From Stomorhina lunata (Eukaryota; Arthropoda; Insecta; Diptera; Rhiniidae): a stretch of DNA of 64,000 nt. Shown here piece after piece: positions 1 through 9,502 of the stretch. Numbering within the stretch: the first letter of the stretch is position 1; each line of letters starts with the position of its first letter. The translations under genes and the position numbers were made by a program. Location of the stretch: NCBI GenBank assembly GCA_933228675.1, contig OW121741.1, forward strand, positions 74,396,629 through 74,460,628, written 5' to 3'. The notes beneath the pieces were generated by a model that did no database searches, was not told where the DNA came from, and saw only the letters and a list, made by a program, of their open reading frames with translations.

Positions 1-310
1 ATAGCAGGTTAGTCATCCGCCTTGCATACAGAGGTCCCAAGTTCGATTCCCGGTCAGACCCACTTGAAAAAAATAAATTTTCAATAAAGCGGCGGTTCAC
101 CTCATAACTCAGCTAGCCACTGGTTATTGAGTATTAGGCTATGTAAAACTTCTCTAACTAATGCATTTGCCGTTCGGAGTCGGCGTTAAAACGTAGGTCC
201 CTTTCAATGAGTCTAAAAATAGAATCGGATGCAGGTCATTGTCTGATAGAAGTACCCCTTGTTCCAATTGGAATGTTGTCGGGGAATTATATTATTATAT
301 ATTATATTAT
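1..310 (+). mobile_element. tRNA-derived SINE (family 1), 5' end cut by the window edge
   Basis: The sequence opens inside the tRNA-like head, shortly before the B-box GTTCGATTCC, and runs to an AT-rich tail of TA/TTA repeats near 290-310. It matches the complete copy at 13276-13606 almost base for base, including the stretch ending in CCAATTGGAATGTTGTCGGG. It sits inside a reverse-oriented copy of the hairpin-ended repeat. The left target-site duplication lies outside the window, so the exact boundary is inferred from the other copies. Confidence 0.8.
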
Positions 311-726
311 AACCGAAATCAATGTACCTAATATTGAACAACCAAACCATATTTGATCATGCCTCCCATACAAGACACATTCTTAAAAGTCTTCATAATA
401 GCCAGAGAAGCACAGAAATGCTTACAAATCGAAAGATAATTGCATTTTATTACTAAAACATTGTACAGATAAATATTTTTGTAAATATAAAGCGATAACC
501 GAAATTTATTAACAATCCATCCATACTTGATCCTAGCTCCCATATCAGGCTTTCAGCCGGAAATGACATAAATCTACTTAAATCTCGAAATTTTGAAAAA
601 AAGACATGCGTATGCATGTGTACACCTGTAAGACTTAAGGAAAATTTGTAAAATCATTGGTCCATATTTGACCTTAATAGTAATCATATAGTCAGGGTGG
701 ACCGACAATAGCTTTTCTTACTTGTT
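311..726 (-). repeat. Hairpin-ended dispersed repeat, partial copy (minus)
   Basis: On the minus strand it begins ACAAGTAAGAAAAGC, then the GGTC..CCGAC segment, and continues with phrases typical of the family such as TGGGAGCTAGG and GGTCAAATATGGACC-like motifs. It resembles the left half of the copy at 1965-2668. The rest is missing or lies beyond the SINE and the window edge. Non-coding. Confidence 0.65.
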
Positions 727-916
727 TTTTTTTTTAATTTGTCTCCAATTTCTTTGGTCGTTTTTTTTTTGCCTCTAAGTTCTTTACGGATTTACGATCT
801 GAACTTTATATGAATTCAGCTTTTAAAGCTTTAAAAGCTTTCAAAAGTTTTGTATCTACAAAAAATTATTCAATGTACTTTAAATCAATAGTATGTACAA
901 CTATTTCTTAAGGTGC
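727..916. other. Unassigned AT-rich spacer
   Basis: T-rich sequence between repeats. I see no gene, motif or recognisable repeat in it. Confidence 0.5.
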
Positions 917-924
917 ATCTCTAC

Positions 925-1687
925 CAGTGTTGCCACTTTAGGTGTAATTACACATATCATGTGTAATTTTTATTTTCATGTGTAGACGATGTGTAACTGG
1001 CTGCATGTGTAATTCATGTGTAATTTATTTTTTTGTCGTTTTATTTTTTTTAACAGTTTTCAACAAAAAGTAAATGTTTGTACGTCCCTTTCGAAATCGA
1101 AAAAAATTAATATAATGCAAATTTTTTAATGTCAAATTAAAAAAACATTAAATTTTAATGGCGATATTTGTACTATTGTGGATATTGTGATCCCAAAATT
1201 GCAACTGCACTCATAGATTTTGAAATTTTGGGTTTCGCAGCAATTTGGAACTGGAAGATTATTGGATAAAGGTTTCCGATTTAAAGAACACCTTGGAAGA
1301 CAGATTTTTTCCTACTTTGCAAAAAGTTATTAACTATATTTTTATTTCGCCGTATTTGAAAGCTGCTGCCAGGGAACTACTTTAACACTTAACACTGAGC
1401 TATCATGTGTCGTGAGTTCTCCTATATGAACTATAAAGAGCTAGAAAAAACAGCTAAATTTAGAAATGAATGAAAATTTTTCAAAACTTGGGCTACGAAG
1501 TTGGAGAATATGAGCATAAGATCGAAACGCATAGAATTTTGAAATTTGCTCGGCCTTAATAGTTTGTAAATATAGGCCAAGTAAGTAAGAACGTTATTTT
1601 GGCAAAAAATCGTGTGTAATTCCTAATTTCATGTGTAATTTTGGTATGATCCATGTGTAATTTACCATTTGGTTGGTGGCAACACTG
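925..1687. mobile_element. Non-autonomous hAT transposon
   Basis: The ends are inverted repeats CAGTGTTGCCAC and GTGGCAACACTG, typical of hAT elements. They are flanked by a perfect 8-bp target duplication ATCTCTAC (917-924 and 1688-1695), the length expected for hAT. Both subterminal regions carry multiple CATGTGTAATTT copies, which probably served as transposase-binding sites. The 763-bp body has no intact reading frame. It includes, near 1487-1590, a stretch resembling the 3' end of the LINE family found at 61337-61456, including the TATAGGCCAA...TAAGTAAG tail. Confidence 0.88.
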
Positions 1688-1695
1688 ATCTCTAC

Positions 1696-1964
1696 ACACT
1701 TTTGCAATACAAATTGCCTTGCCATGTGAATACTCCTAGTGCAAATTTGTTTACCCGGTTATTGCAACTTTGCTAATGCATGACAGACACACGAGTTTTG
1801 AGTATTGCATGACAGCAGTATTTAAACTGTGTAATCAAATTGCAATTGGTTAACTAAAATTCCGGTTAAATGGTTAGTTAGTTAATGTAAACCGAGAATT
1901 TACAGTGGTTTTATTTAGATAGTTAACACATTTCAATAAAAAAGCGTATGTTTTACATATAAAA
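1696..1964. other. Unassigned spacer
   Basis: Intergenic AT-rich sequence. Apart from a few TTAGTTAA-type repeats I see nothing to annotate. Confidence 0.5.
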
Positions 1965-2234
1965 ACAAGTAAGAAAAGCAATAGTCGGTCAAACCCGACT
2001 ATATCATACCCTTCACTACTAAGGTCAAATATGGACCAACAATTAAACAGGTTTTCCTTAAGTCTTAGAGACATACATACATATATTATGTGCTATTTTT
2101 TCAAAATTTCGAGATTTATATCATTTCCCGCTAAGGGCCTGATATGGGAGCTAGGGTCAATTGTGGACCGATTGTTACCAAATTTTAGTTATTGGTTCAT
2201 ATTTATAAAATATTTATCTGTGCAAAGTTTAATA

Positions 2235-2560
2235 GCCTGTTTCACGATTTCGAAAGAAAATCTACTCGAAAGAAAGTGAGTAACTCGAATTCGAATTAAT
2301 TTTGGTTTCACTATTTCGAAGCCTTTCGTTCGTTTCCATTCGAAAGCACAATATCAAGTGACTCATTTTGACATTTGCTTTCGTATTGCTAGTAACTTGT
2401 TCGAAATAGTGAAACAGAAATTTGTATGAAAATACTTACGTTTTCTTTCGACTTGTTTTTCGACTTATCTTTCGCATAAAATAAAGTTAGTGAAACGAAA
2501 AACAAATTTCTTTCGTATAGGATAAGAAAGAAAGCATTCATTCGAGATCGTGGAACAGGC
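2235..2560. mobile_element. Short MITE with GCCTGTTTCACG termini
   Basis: Terminal inverted repeats of about 20 bp, GCCTGTTTCACGATTTCGAA on the left and GCCTGTTCCACGATCTCGAA on the right (read on the minus strand), differ at two positions. The interior is rich in TTCGAAA motifs and non-coding. It interrupts the hairpin-ended repeat. I could not define a clean target duplication, so its superfamily is open. Confidence 0.75.
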
Positions 2561-2792
2561 CATAAATAATCAAATGTATTTATCTTTAGAGTTATTAACG
2601 TTTTTGTGCTTTTTTGTGTATATAAACGTCATTTGAGAATGTGTCTTGTATGGGAGGTATGGTCAATAGAGTGGGTCGATTTGTATGGGAGCCAAAAAAC
2701 GCAACAATCGTATAGCAAAATCGAAAGCTGCACCTGATTCTAAGAAAGTTTCCCTAAGAAACCAAGTGTCTAAAATGAAATCCTAGCTAGCG

Positions 2793-4188
2793 CACAGTGG
2801 ACGAATCCATTGATTTAGCGTCATTTAATTGCATTTTTAAAACTTTTAAATCAACAAATGTTTTTCATTATTTCGATTACCGTTACTCCACTGAGCAAAT
2901 TGGTGTTTTAAATTTTCTTTTGCTCCCAATATTCGCTCTGCTATTAGTTGTCAAACTTGATTAATTTTTCAGCTGATGAATTATCAGAATTTGGCGTGAA
3001 ATTATTAAGTGCGTTTCTTGTATCAGCAAAAGATCAGTTGTTCATAAATTTGTTTAATAATTTTTTTTTATGGTAATTATTTTTGTGACCTGTGATTATC
3101 CAGTTTAATAGAAATTCTAAGTAGTATTTACTAAGTGTATTAACATATTTGTAATCTAATATACGTAAGTTTCGAAGAGTGCATCTCGTTGGAGTTACTC
3201 GGTGTTATTCAAATTCTTATTTTATTTATTAGCTTGGACTTTTGTTGTTGTGAAACGTTAAAAATAAAATCCCCGTTCGTCCCCGTTTATTAATAAATGC
3301 AATTTTAGGTATGATGGAAGCTTCTAAGCGTGCACTTATTTCAATATGGTATGATGAAAAAACATCTACTAAAAAATTGTTGGCTGTCGAAAATTATGTA
3401 TTTAATAATATAATAGACAAAACAAAACATAACGTGGAACAGTGCCGAAACATCAAAAAAATATTGAGCAGCTTTGTAAGCAATGTCGGAAAAAAATGGA
3501 AGAAGTGCAACTACACGTTGTTGAATTTTGAACAGCGTAATTGAGGTTGGTTAGATAGCAAAATTGTATTATTGGCTCCGGAAGATAACAATAATGTGGG
3601 TCGACATGTAAAAAATTTTGCTGAATGCTCCTCTAAAACCAAAGTCAATAAGGTTTCACAACTTGTGAGTAATCGGTGACGTTTCTGATTCCGATTGAAA
3701 ACATAGACAACAAAAACTGTTCCATATACTAGGAAAGTGTTTCATTTCATTATAAATATTCTATTAATTTATTTTTTTTATAATTAACAACTTTAGTTAA
3801 TAAAAATATGAACTGTAAAAAAAATAAAAAAAATGTATACGAACTTTTCGCAAACTTTTTAAAATAATGTTTAATTTCCTAAAATAGGGCCTAAAATAGG
3901 TAGAAATGCAAGAATTGATAAAACAAAATTATTTACAACTTTTTTTGGAAATAAATTTATTTTTGCCAAATGTGATATTATTTTTAATATATTGGCTGTC
4001 AACCCCTATTTCGAAAAAAAAAACATTTGTGCGGGGGGTACCAGAAATAACGGTCCAATTCCAATTATATTTAGTCCACTTATTCTTCATTCAATATATA
4101 ATACAAATACTAAGTTTCATTAAAAAATCTTTAAAACTAAAAAAGTTATTAATAAAATGCCGCTAAATTGCTTGATTCGTCCACTGTG
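2793..4188. mobile_element. Transib-like DNA transposon, 1396 bp, decayed
   Basis: Its terminal inverted repeats start with CACAGTGGACGAATC at both ends and continue imperfectly for about 40 bp (ATTTAGCG..CATTT). A perfect 5-bp duplication TAGCG lies at 2788-2792 and 4189-4193. The empty site is readable in the opposite arm of the foldback MITE (CTAGCTAGCGCCGCGAG). A CACAGTG start plus a 5-bp target duplication is the Transib pattern, the superfamily related to RAG1; other superfamilies cannot be excluded. The interior holds only a short remnant reading frame. Confidence 0.7.
3311..3544 (+). pseudogene. Transposase-like N-terminal remnant
   Basis: This 77-residue open frame lies inside the Transib-like element. 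It begins MMEASKRALISIW and carries FVSNVGKKWKKCNYT, then a stop at 3542-3544. The same frame continues past the stop with GWLDSKI and VGRHVKNFAECSSKTK before more stops. The KW..CNYT...WL pattern and the basic Ser/Lys stretch look like the DNA-binding leader of a transposase, but I cannot name the family and no catalytic core remains. It is broken by at least one stop. Confidence 0.4.
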
Positions 4189-4332
4189 TAGCGCCGCGAG
4201 GCCTGAAAATATTCACTTCCTACACATTGAATAGAATTTTGGAAAAAAAAATAGTTTTGGATATAATTCGATATCTTGAGAACTAATAAAGGTATCTTAA
4301 TGAAACTTCAGGTGGATAAAGCTGGTGAGTTT

Positions 4333-4471
4333 TGTTATGATCAACCTATTAACTTCAATTAAAACTCGACCGATCGTGTAGGTGGTTCAATAGAAACTGA
4401 TCTTTATTCAAATATCTTCTCTTAAAACTACCTTACTTACTAATTTCTCCACAAAGGGTTATCTCACTACA
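4333..4471 (-). repeat. 3' LTR of the gypsy element
   Basis: 139 bp, identical as read to 12138-12276. On the plus strand it begins TGTTATGATCAACC and ends ATCTCACTACA. It is very short for a 412/mdg1-type LTR, which is usually several hundred bp. Confidence 0.95.
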
Positions 4472-4483
4472 CCTTCCCCTTTT
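4472..4483 (-). promoter_or_regulatory. Polypurine tract
   Basis: On the minus strand AAAAGGGGAAGG directly abuts the 3' LTR start (TGTAGTGAG). This is the expected position and composition for the plus-strand primer of reverse transcription. Confidence 0.85.
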
Positions 4484-4549
4484 GGAAAGAATGACCGAAG
4501 AATTTTAATTTTTTGAAAAATTATATAGATGTATCTTATACATAGTTAA

Positions 4550-4587
<38 letters not shown>

Positions 4588-4664
4588 TCAGTTAATATTT
4601 TTTAATTGGTTTTCATTTTTTTTTTTTTTCTCTTATTAGTATTTAAAAGGTATATATAATTTTT

Positions 4665-7600
4665 TCAATTGAAATTTTGTTCATTAAATTCGAATTTCTT
4701 TAATCGATTTTTATGGACTTCTTGTGTTCTTTTTTCATCTATTTGAATTAAACAATTTCCTTTGTTGTTTACTTCTATTATTTTAAACGGTCCATTATAA
4801 AGGGATTGTAATTTATGGCCTGCATCATTTTGAATAAGTACGTAATCATTTGGTTTAAGTGTTTGAATTTTAACTTTCTTATCGTATTGAATTTTTTGTT
4901 GTTGTTTTGCTTTCTCGACTAGAGATTTCGCTCTACTTTGTGCGGATTGAAGTCTGAATTTAATTTCCTTCTCGTAAGCATCTACGTTATATATCGGTTC
5001 TATTTCATTAGTTTGAAGAAAATTCAAAGGATTCGGTAACTTTCCAAAAACCAATTCATACGGACAATAATTGTGCACAACCGATGGGGTTGTATTATAG
5101 CAATATGCGAAATACGGCATCCATTCGTCCCAGTCTGTTCTGTCAATAGACATGTAATGACGTAAATATTCGTTAAGTGTTCTATGAGACCTCTCTATTG
5201 TCCCCAAAGTTTGATGGTGATACGCTGTAGAAGTTGCATGAGTAATTCCTAATAGTTGGCATAGATTTTGCATTAATTGATTTTTGTACTCTGTACCCCT
5301 ATCAGTAAGTATCTTTTTCGATGGTCCAAAAATTAAAATAAGTTTCTCAAAAATTGCTCTCGCTACTGTTACTGCGCTTTTATCCGCAACTGGTATGATG
5401 ATTAAAAATTTGCTGAGATCGCACATAATAGTTACTGCATACTCATTACCAGTGTTGGATCTTATGAATGGGCCTACAGTATCTATTACGACTGTATCAA
5501 AAGTTTTACTAGGTGTTGGAGTAATTATTAAAGGTTCTATAGATTTTGGTACTGATTTATTCTTTTGACAGGGTAAACAAGATTTAACAAATTTTATGAC
5601 GTCTTTTGTCATATTTTTCCAATGACAATAGTTTCTAAGCTTGTTAAGTGTTCTAGTCACTCCGCAATGTCCACCTGACAATGGATCATTATGATAAAAC
5701 GAAAGTAGGTTTTGTTTTTCTATGTCATCATGAATATATGTAATTTTTGGCGTTAACGCAATTATAATATTAGTTAAAAATTTTTCTGCAGAAATTTTAA
5801 AATCATTAATATTTACGTATTTAAAAATATCGTCATTTAAAGACATTTGTAACTTCGTGATATTCGCATTTTTTGCTTCCATATTTAGCTTTGAAAACAA
5901 TCGTTTTAGAACGATTTCTTCATTAAAAATACAAGTATCTATATTCATGGACTGTACTAGACGTTTCCCCTTCATAAATTTTGCAATTGGGGGTTGTTTG
6001 AACAACTCAAATTTCAACCTTATTAACTTTTTCACCTCTCCGAAATTAGCTTCGTAAATTCTTGAATTAATTTTTGTACTGTCCGGAATATTTGTGTCAT
6101 GGACTATTCTAGATTTAGTTTTAGACCTGGTCATTACCATTGCCACGTTTTGTGCATCAAGTTCCTTAATAAAATTAAAATCAATCCTAGACAAAGCATC
6201 TGCTCCGCAATTATTTTTACCTTTAATATATTCTACATCAAAATCGTATTCTTCTAAATCAAGCTTCATCCTAGTCAATTTCGATGAAGGGTTTTTTAAT
6301 GAAAATAAATAGGTCAATGGTTTATGATCGCTTCTAATCAAAAATTTGTTCCCATACACGTACGGCCTAAAGTAGTTGACTGCCCAATGAATGGCTGTTA
6401 ATTCTTGTTCTATGACTGATTTATTCGCTTCACCTTTCGTGAAAGCTCGCGATGCAAACGATATTGGTAATTGCATTCCATTGTGTTCTTGGCTGAGAAT
6501 TGCTCCACAGGCAGTTTTGCTTGCGTCAGTGGTAATGCAAAATTTTTTCTGAAAATTAGGATATTGTAGTATTTGTGGCTTTAGCAGCATGTTCTTTAAA
6601 TACTCAAATGATTTTTGACATTCTTTATCCCATTTGAAAACAATATTTTTGCGAGTTAGTTTTGTTATATTCAGTGCGTGTTTAGCGAAATTGGGAATAA
6701 AACGTCTGTAATAATTACAGAAAGCTATAAAACGTTTAGCAGCTTCCGCATCAGTTGGTATGGGGTAGTCTTGAATTATTTTGAATTTAGAATCATCAGG
6801 TAATATTCCGAAATTAGTACATTTATGCCCCAGGAAAGTGACTTCAGTATTGAAAAATACACATTTATCAGGATGTAATTTTAAGTTATGTTTACGACAG
6901 GTTTCAAATACATTTCTAATATTTTTAAACATATGCTTCTCTGAGCAACCTACGATGATTAAATCATCCATATAAAGAAAGGCTTGTTGTGGTTTTAGAC
7001 CCGCAAACGCTAGAGACATCATGCGCTGAAAAGAGTTAGGCGCAATTTTTAGCCCGTAAGGCAAACGCGTGAATCTAAATGATCCTTGATCGGTAGAAAA
7101 CGAGGTGATGTCACGTGAACTCTCTTCTAACTCGATCTGATGAAAACCAGACATTAGGTCTACACAAGAAAAATATTTAGCTCTACCTAACTGGTCCAAT
7201 ATCTCGTCTATTCTAGGTAGGGGGTATTTGTCTGCTAACAATTTTTTATTTATTTGCCTATAATCAATCACCATTCGCCATCTTTTCGTACTTTCTCCTG
7301 GCAAAGCCTTCTTTGGGACTAAAAGAACAGGGCTATTGTATTCGGAACAGGATGGTTCAATGACTCCGTCTGCACGTAACTTATTAACTTGAGTGTCTAT
7401 TTCAGCCTTTTGGGAATGAGGTATCCGATAATTTTTTATATAAACAGGTGTTTTTTCGGAAACTCTAAGTTTCTGTTTATAGAAATTGTTTGCAGTGATC
7501 TTTTCATTCTCAAGTGCAAAAATGTCACTGAATTCAGAGCACAAACTGGTTAATTGCGGTTTAACAAATGAAGGAAAATTTCTTGATAATTTATCTAAAA

Positions 7601-8306
7601 TAACTTCTTTTCTATTTACGATGTCATCGCGAGGAGTAATGATTTTATAGTCATCGACTTTCTCTGTTTTTAAGTTTATATTGCTAAGCGTAATGTTCTC
7701 TAAATTTGCATTGAGAATTTTTATATAAGGACTTTCCTTAGAAATCAGACAGTTCTGAACGATAACATTTGGAGCTAATTCTTGATTTGGAACTAAAATG
7801 TCGCCATTTATGCTAATATTAATTTTTCGAAATACTTCAGACCTTGCTGGTATACTAACTGTATTTTCAGTTGGCCCCTGACGAATGTCTAATATGATAT
7901 TATGAGATAAAAAGTTTGGCCTAATATGTAATTTATATGATCTATAATCCAGAAGACAATTATATTTAGTAATAAAATCAAGACCTAACAATCCATCACA
8001 TGGAATAGGAAATTCCTTTTCTACTATGTGAAAAGTATGCCCAAGTGATTTGGTACCAATATACAGATTTCCATTTATTGAACCAGTGCTTTTAATACTA
8101 CCTTCTCCGATGCCTTTTAAATTAACAATATTATTGGAATTTATTCGATTCTTACAGGCAATTGAATGTATTTTTATGAGCGATGTATCAGCGCCTGTAT
8201 CAACTAAAAATGTTCTTTGCTCATTGGCAAAGTCTAATTCTAAAGTTACGTAGCTTGCTAAGTTTAAGTCTAACCTATAAATGTATGAAGATTTCTGAAT
8301 ACTTGT
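4665..8306 (-). CDS. pol: Gypsy Pol polyprotein (protease, RT, RNase H, integrase)
   Basis: The frame is open from about 8360, inside gag, to the stop at 4665-4667; about 1,213 residues lie downstream of the gag stop. The protease motif LVDTGADTSLI lies at about 8200. Reverse transcriptase carries KNYRIPHSQK, the conserved LPYGLKIAP and the catalytic YMDD. RNase H starts at TTDASKTACGAILS. Integrase has an HHCC finger (HNDPLSGGHCGV ... SCLPCQKNK) and DDE residues in VIDTVGPF, TDRGTEYKN and TIERSHRTLNEYL. There is no own start codon: expression needs -1 frameshifting from gag. The order PR-RT-RH-IN and the sequence style fit the 412/mdg1 group. No internal stop was seen. Confidence 0.95.
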   Translation of the reverse strand, partial: TSIQKSSYIYRLDLNLASYVTLELDFANEQRTFLVDTGADTSLIKIHSIACKNRINSNNIVNLKGIGEGSIKSTGSINGNLYIGTKSLGHTFHIVEKEFPIPCDGLLGLDFITKYNCLLDYRSYKLHIRPNFLSHNIILDIRQGPTENTVSIPARSEVFRKINISINGDILVPNQELAPNVIVQNCLISKESPYIKILNANLENITLSNINLKTEKVDDYKIITPRDDIVNRKEVILDKLSRNFPSFVKPQLTSLCSEFSDIFALENEKITANNFYKQKLRVSEKTPVYIKNYRIPHSQKAEIDTQVNKLRADGVIEPSCSEYNSPVLLVPKKALPGESTKRWRMVIDYRQINKKLLADKYPLPRIDEILDQLGRAKYFSCVDLMSGFHQIELEESSRDITSFSTDQGSFRFTRLPYGLKIAPNSFQRMMSLAFAGLKPQQAFLYMDDLIIVGCSEKHMFKNIRNVFETCRKHNLKLHPDKCVFFNTEVTFLGHKCTNFGILPDDSKFKIIQDYPIPTDAEAAKRFIAFCNYYRRFIPNFAKHALNITKLTRKNIVFKWDKECQKSFEYLKNMLLKPQILQYPNFQKKFCITTDASKTACGAILSQEHNGMQLPISFASRAFTKGEANKSVIEQELTAIHWAVNYFRPYVYGNKFLIRSDHKPLTYLFSLKNPSSKLTRMKLDLEEYDFDVEYIKGKNNCGADALSRIDFNFIKELDAQNVAMVMTRSKTKSRIVHDTNIPDSTKINSRIYEANFGEVKKLIRLKFELFKQPPIAKFMKGKRLVQSMNIDTCIFNEEIVLKRLFSKLNMEAKNANITKLQMSLNDDIFKYVNINDFKISAEKFLTNIIIALTPKITYIHDDIEKQNLLSFYHNDPLSGGHCGVTRTLNKLRNYCHWKNMTKDVIKFVKSCLPCQKNKSVPKSIEPLIITPTPSKTFDTVVIDTVGPFIRSNTGNEYAVTIMCDLSKFLIIIPVADKSAVTVARAIFEKLILIFGPSKKILTDRGTEYKNQLMQNLCQLLGITHATSTAYHHQTLGTIERSHRTLNEYLRHYMSIDRTDWDEWMPYFAYCYNTTPSVVHNYCPYELVFGKLPNPLNFLQTNEIEPIYNVDAYEKEIKFRLQSAQSRAKSLVEKAKQQQKIQYDKKVKIQTLKPNDYVLIQNDAGHKLQSLYNGPFKIIEVNNKGNCLIQIDEKRTQEVHKNRLKKFEFNEQNFN

Positions 8307-8308
8307 GT

Positions 8309-9493
8309 TTAATCCTCTGTTTCCCCTTGAGCCAGGGGACTCTCCAAGTTTCCCTGACTACTTTCAATCTGCCGAATACTACGTTGGTTCTGCCCACTCT
8401 GTCGTCGCCATGGTGGGTTCTGACGATAAGTAGCATTACTATTATTTCTATAGTTACTATTATTCCGGTTCTGTCTATTTTGATTGTAATTTCCTCTTCC
8501 TCTACTCTGATTGTTTTGAAAGTTCCTACCGCGCCTAGCAGAGTTGTTTCCATTGTTTTGACGAAAATGAAGGATTTGATTTACGGGTTGGGTATCCGTT
8601 GTCACGCTATTAAACTTTGCTACTGCCTCATTAATTGTATTAAACTGACCAGCCTCCATTATTAATCTTGCCCTATCATTACTTGAATTTTTAGAAAGTG
8701 CTTGTACAGCGATTTGAGTAGCGTATTTATTCGCTAATTCTGGACTAACTCCATCTGTCATATATGCGTTACTTAACGACTTGCAAAGATTCTCAATCTC
8801 CTTTGTATAGTCGCTAGCACTTTTATTTAGTTGTTTGGTATTTAAAATCTTACTGGAAAGGACTTCGACACTTTCACCTTTCACAACAGCTTTTAATCTT
8901 GCAATTATCTGTGTTATAGTGCTTTCCGTCGTTATAAAATTTCTAGAAGATCCGATCAATCTGGTTTTAATTAACTGTACGGCCAATGATTCGTGTTCCC
9001 CTTTTAAAGTATTCAGTAGATCAAGTGCATCGATAAAACGTTGCAAATTATTAATTGTGCCATCAAATTCAGGCAGCAATTTGCTAGCTAAAGTAATAAA
9101 TTGGGTCTGGTCCGCCATAATATTTTCCTCCTCGGATTCTTCGTCACTTGCAATATCGAAGCCTATCACAATTGATTCTTCTAATGAAGCTGGTAGTGTT
9201 TTACTGACACCTAGCTTCTCCAAAATACTACTAAACTTTGATTTTAATTTCGATATCAACTGTTGGGTAGCTACTTTCTGTTCTTCCGTCAGGATATGTT
9301 GTAAATTCCTAGCTGTCGTTATAATATGATTGTAATGAATGGATAGTAGGTTTAAATGCTTTATTTGGGTGTGCTTGTGGGGCAAACTACTTTTGTTTAA
9401 GCATTTATATGACCTATCAAAACTAGCTTTATCGTTATCCAATTGTGATAATATTTCAGACCATATCGGTTTTTCGGGTTTATCTTCCGTCAT
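8309..9493 (-). CDS. gag: Gypsy Gag structural protein
   Basis: A 394-residue frame starting at the ATG at 9493 (MTEDKPEKPIW); a longer reading from 9502 would need a GTG start. The centre (about residues 125-315) has the helical capsid-like region of gypsy Gags (LASKLLPEFDG, DALDLLNTLKGEHE). The C-terminus is a basic RG/N/Q-rich tail (ARRGRNFQNNQSRGRGNY) instead of a CCHC zinc knuckle, and probably binds RNA. It ends QGETED. The -1 frame of pol opens shortly upstream of this stop. Confidence 0.92.
   Translation of the reverse strand: MTEDKPEKPIWSEILSQLDNDKASFDRSYKCLNKSSLPHKHTQIKHLNLLSIHYNHIITTARNLQHILTEEQKVATQQLISKLKSKFSSILEKLGVSKTLPASLEESIVIGFDIASDEESEEENIMADQTQFITLASKLLPEFDGTINNLQRFIDALDLLNTLKGEHESLAVQLIKTRLIGSSRNFITTESTITQIIARLKAVVKGESVEVLSSKILNTKQLNKSASDYTKEIENLCKSLSNAYMTDGVSPELANKYATQIAVQALSKNSSNDRARLIMEAGQFNTINEAVAKFNSVTTDTQPVNQILHFRQNNGNNSARRGRNFQNNQSRGRGNYNQNRQNRNNSNYRNNSNATYRQNPPWRRQSGQNQRSIRQIESSQGNLESPLAQGETED
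8322..8354 (-). promoter_or_regulatory. -1 ribosomal frameshift signal between gag and pol
   Basis: On the minus strand the heptamer G-GGA-AAC (8354-8348) is in phase with gag codons, the canonical X-XXY-YYZ slippery form. An 8-nt spacer follows, then a hairpin TCCCCT / loop GGCTCA / AGGGGA (8339-8322). The -1 frame has a stop (TAG) just upstream of the heptamer and is open from there into the protease, so slippage here joins Gag to Pol. Confidence 0.85.
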
Positions 9494-9502
9494 TGGAACC
9501 AC

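Noticed and set aside
8275..8665. Plus- and minus-strand frames over the gag C-terminus
   Set aside because: Shadows of gag in other frames. The true pol frame is the -1 frame and continues into the protease DTG motif.
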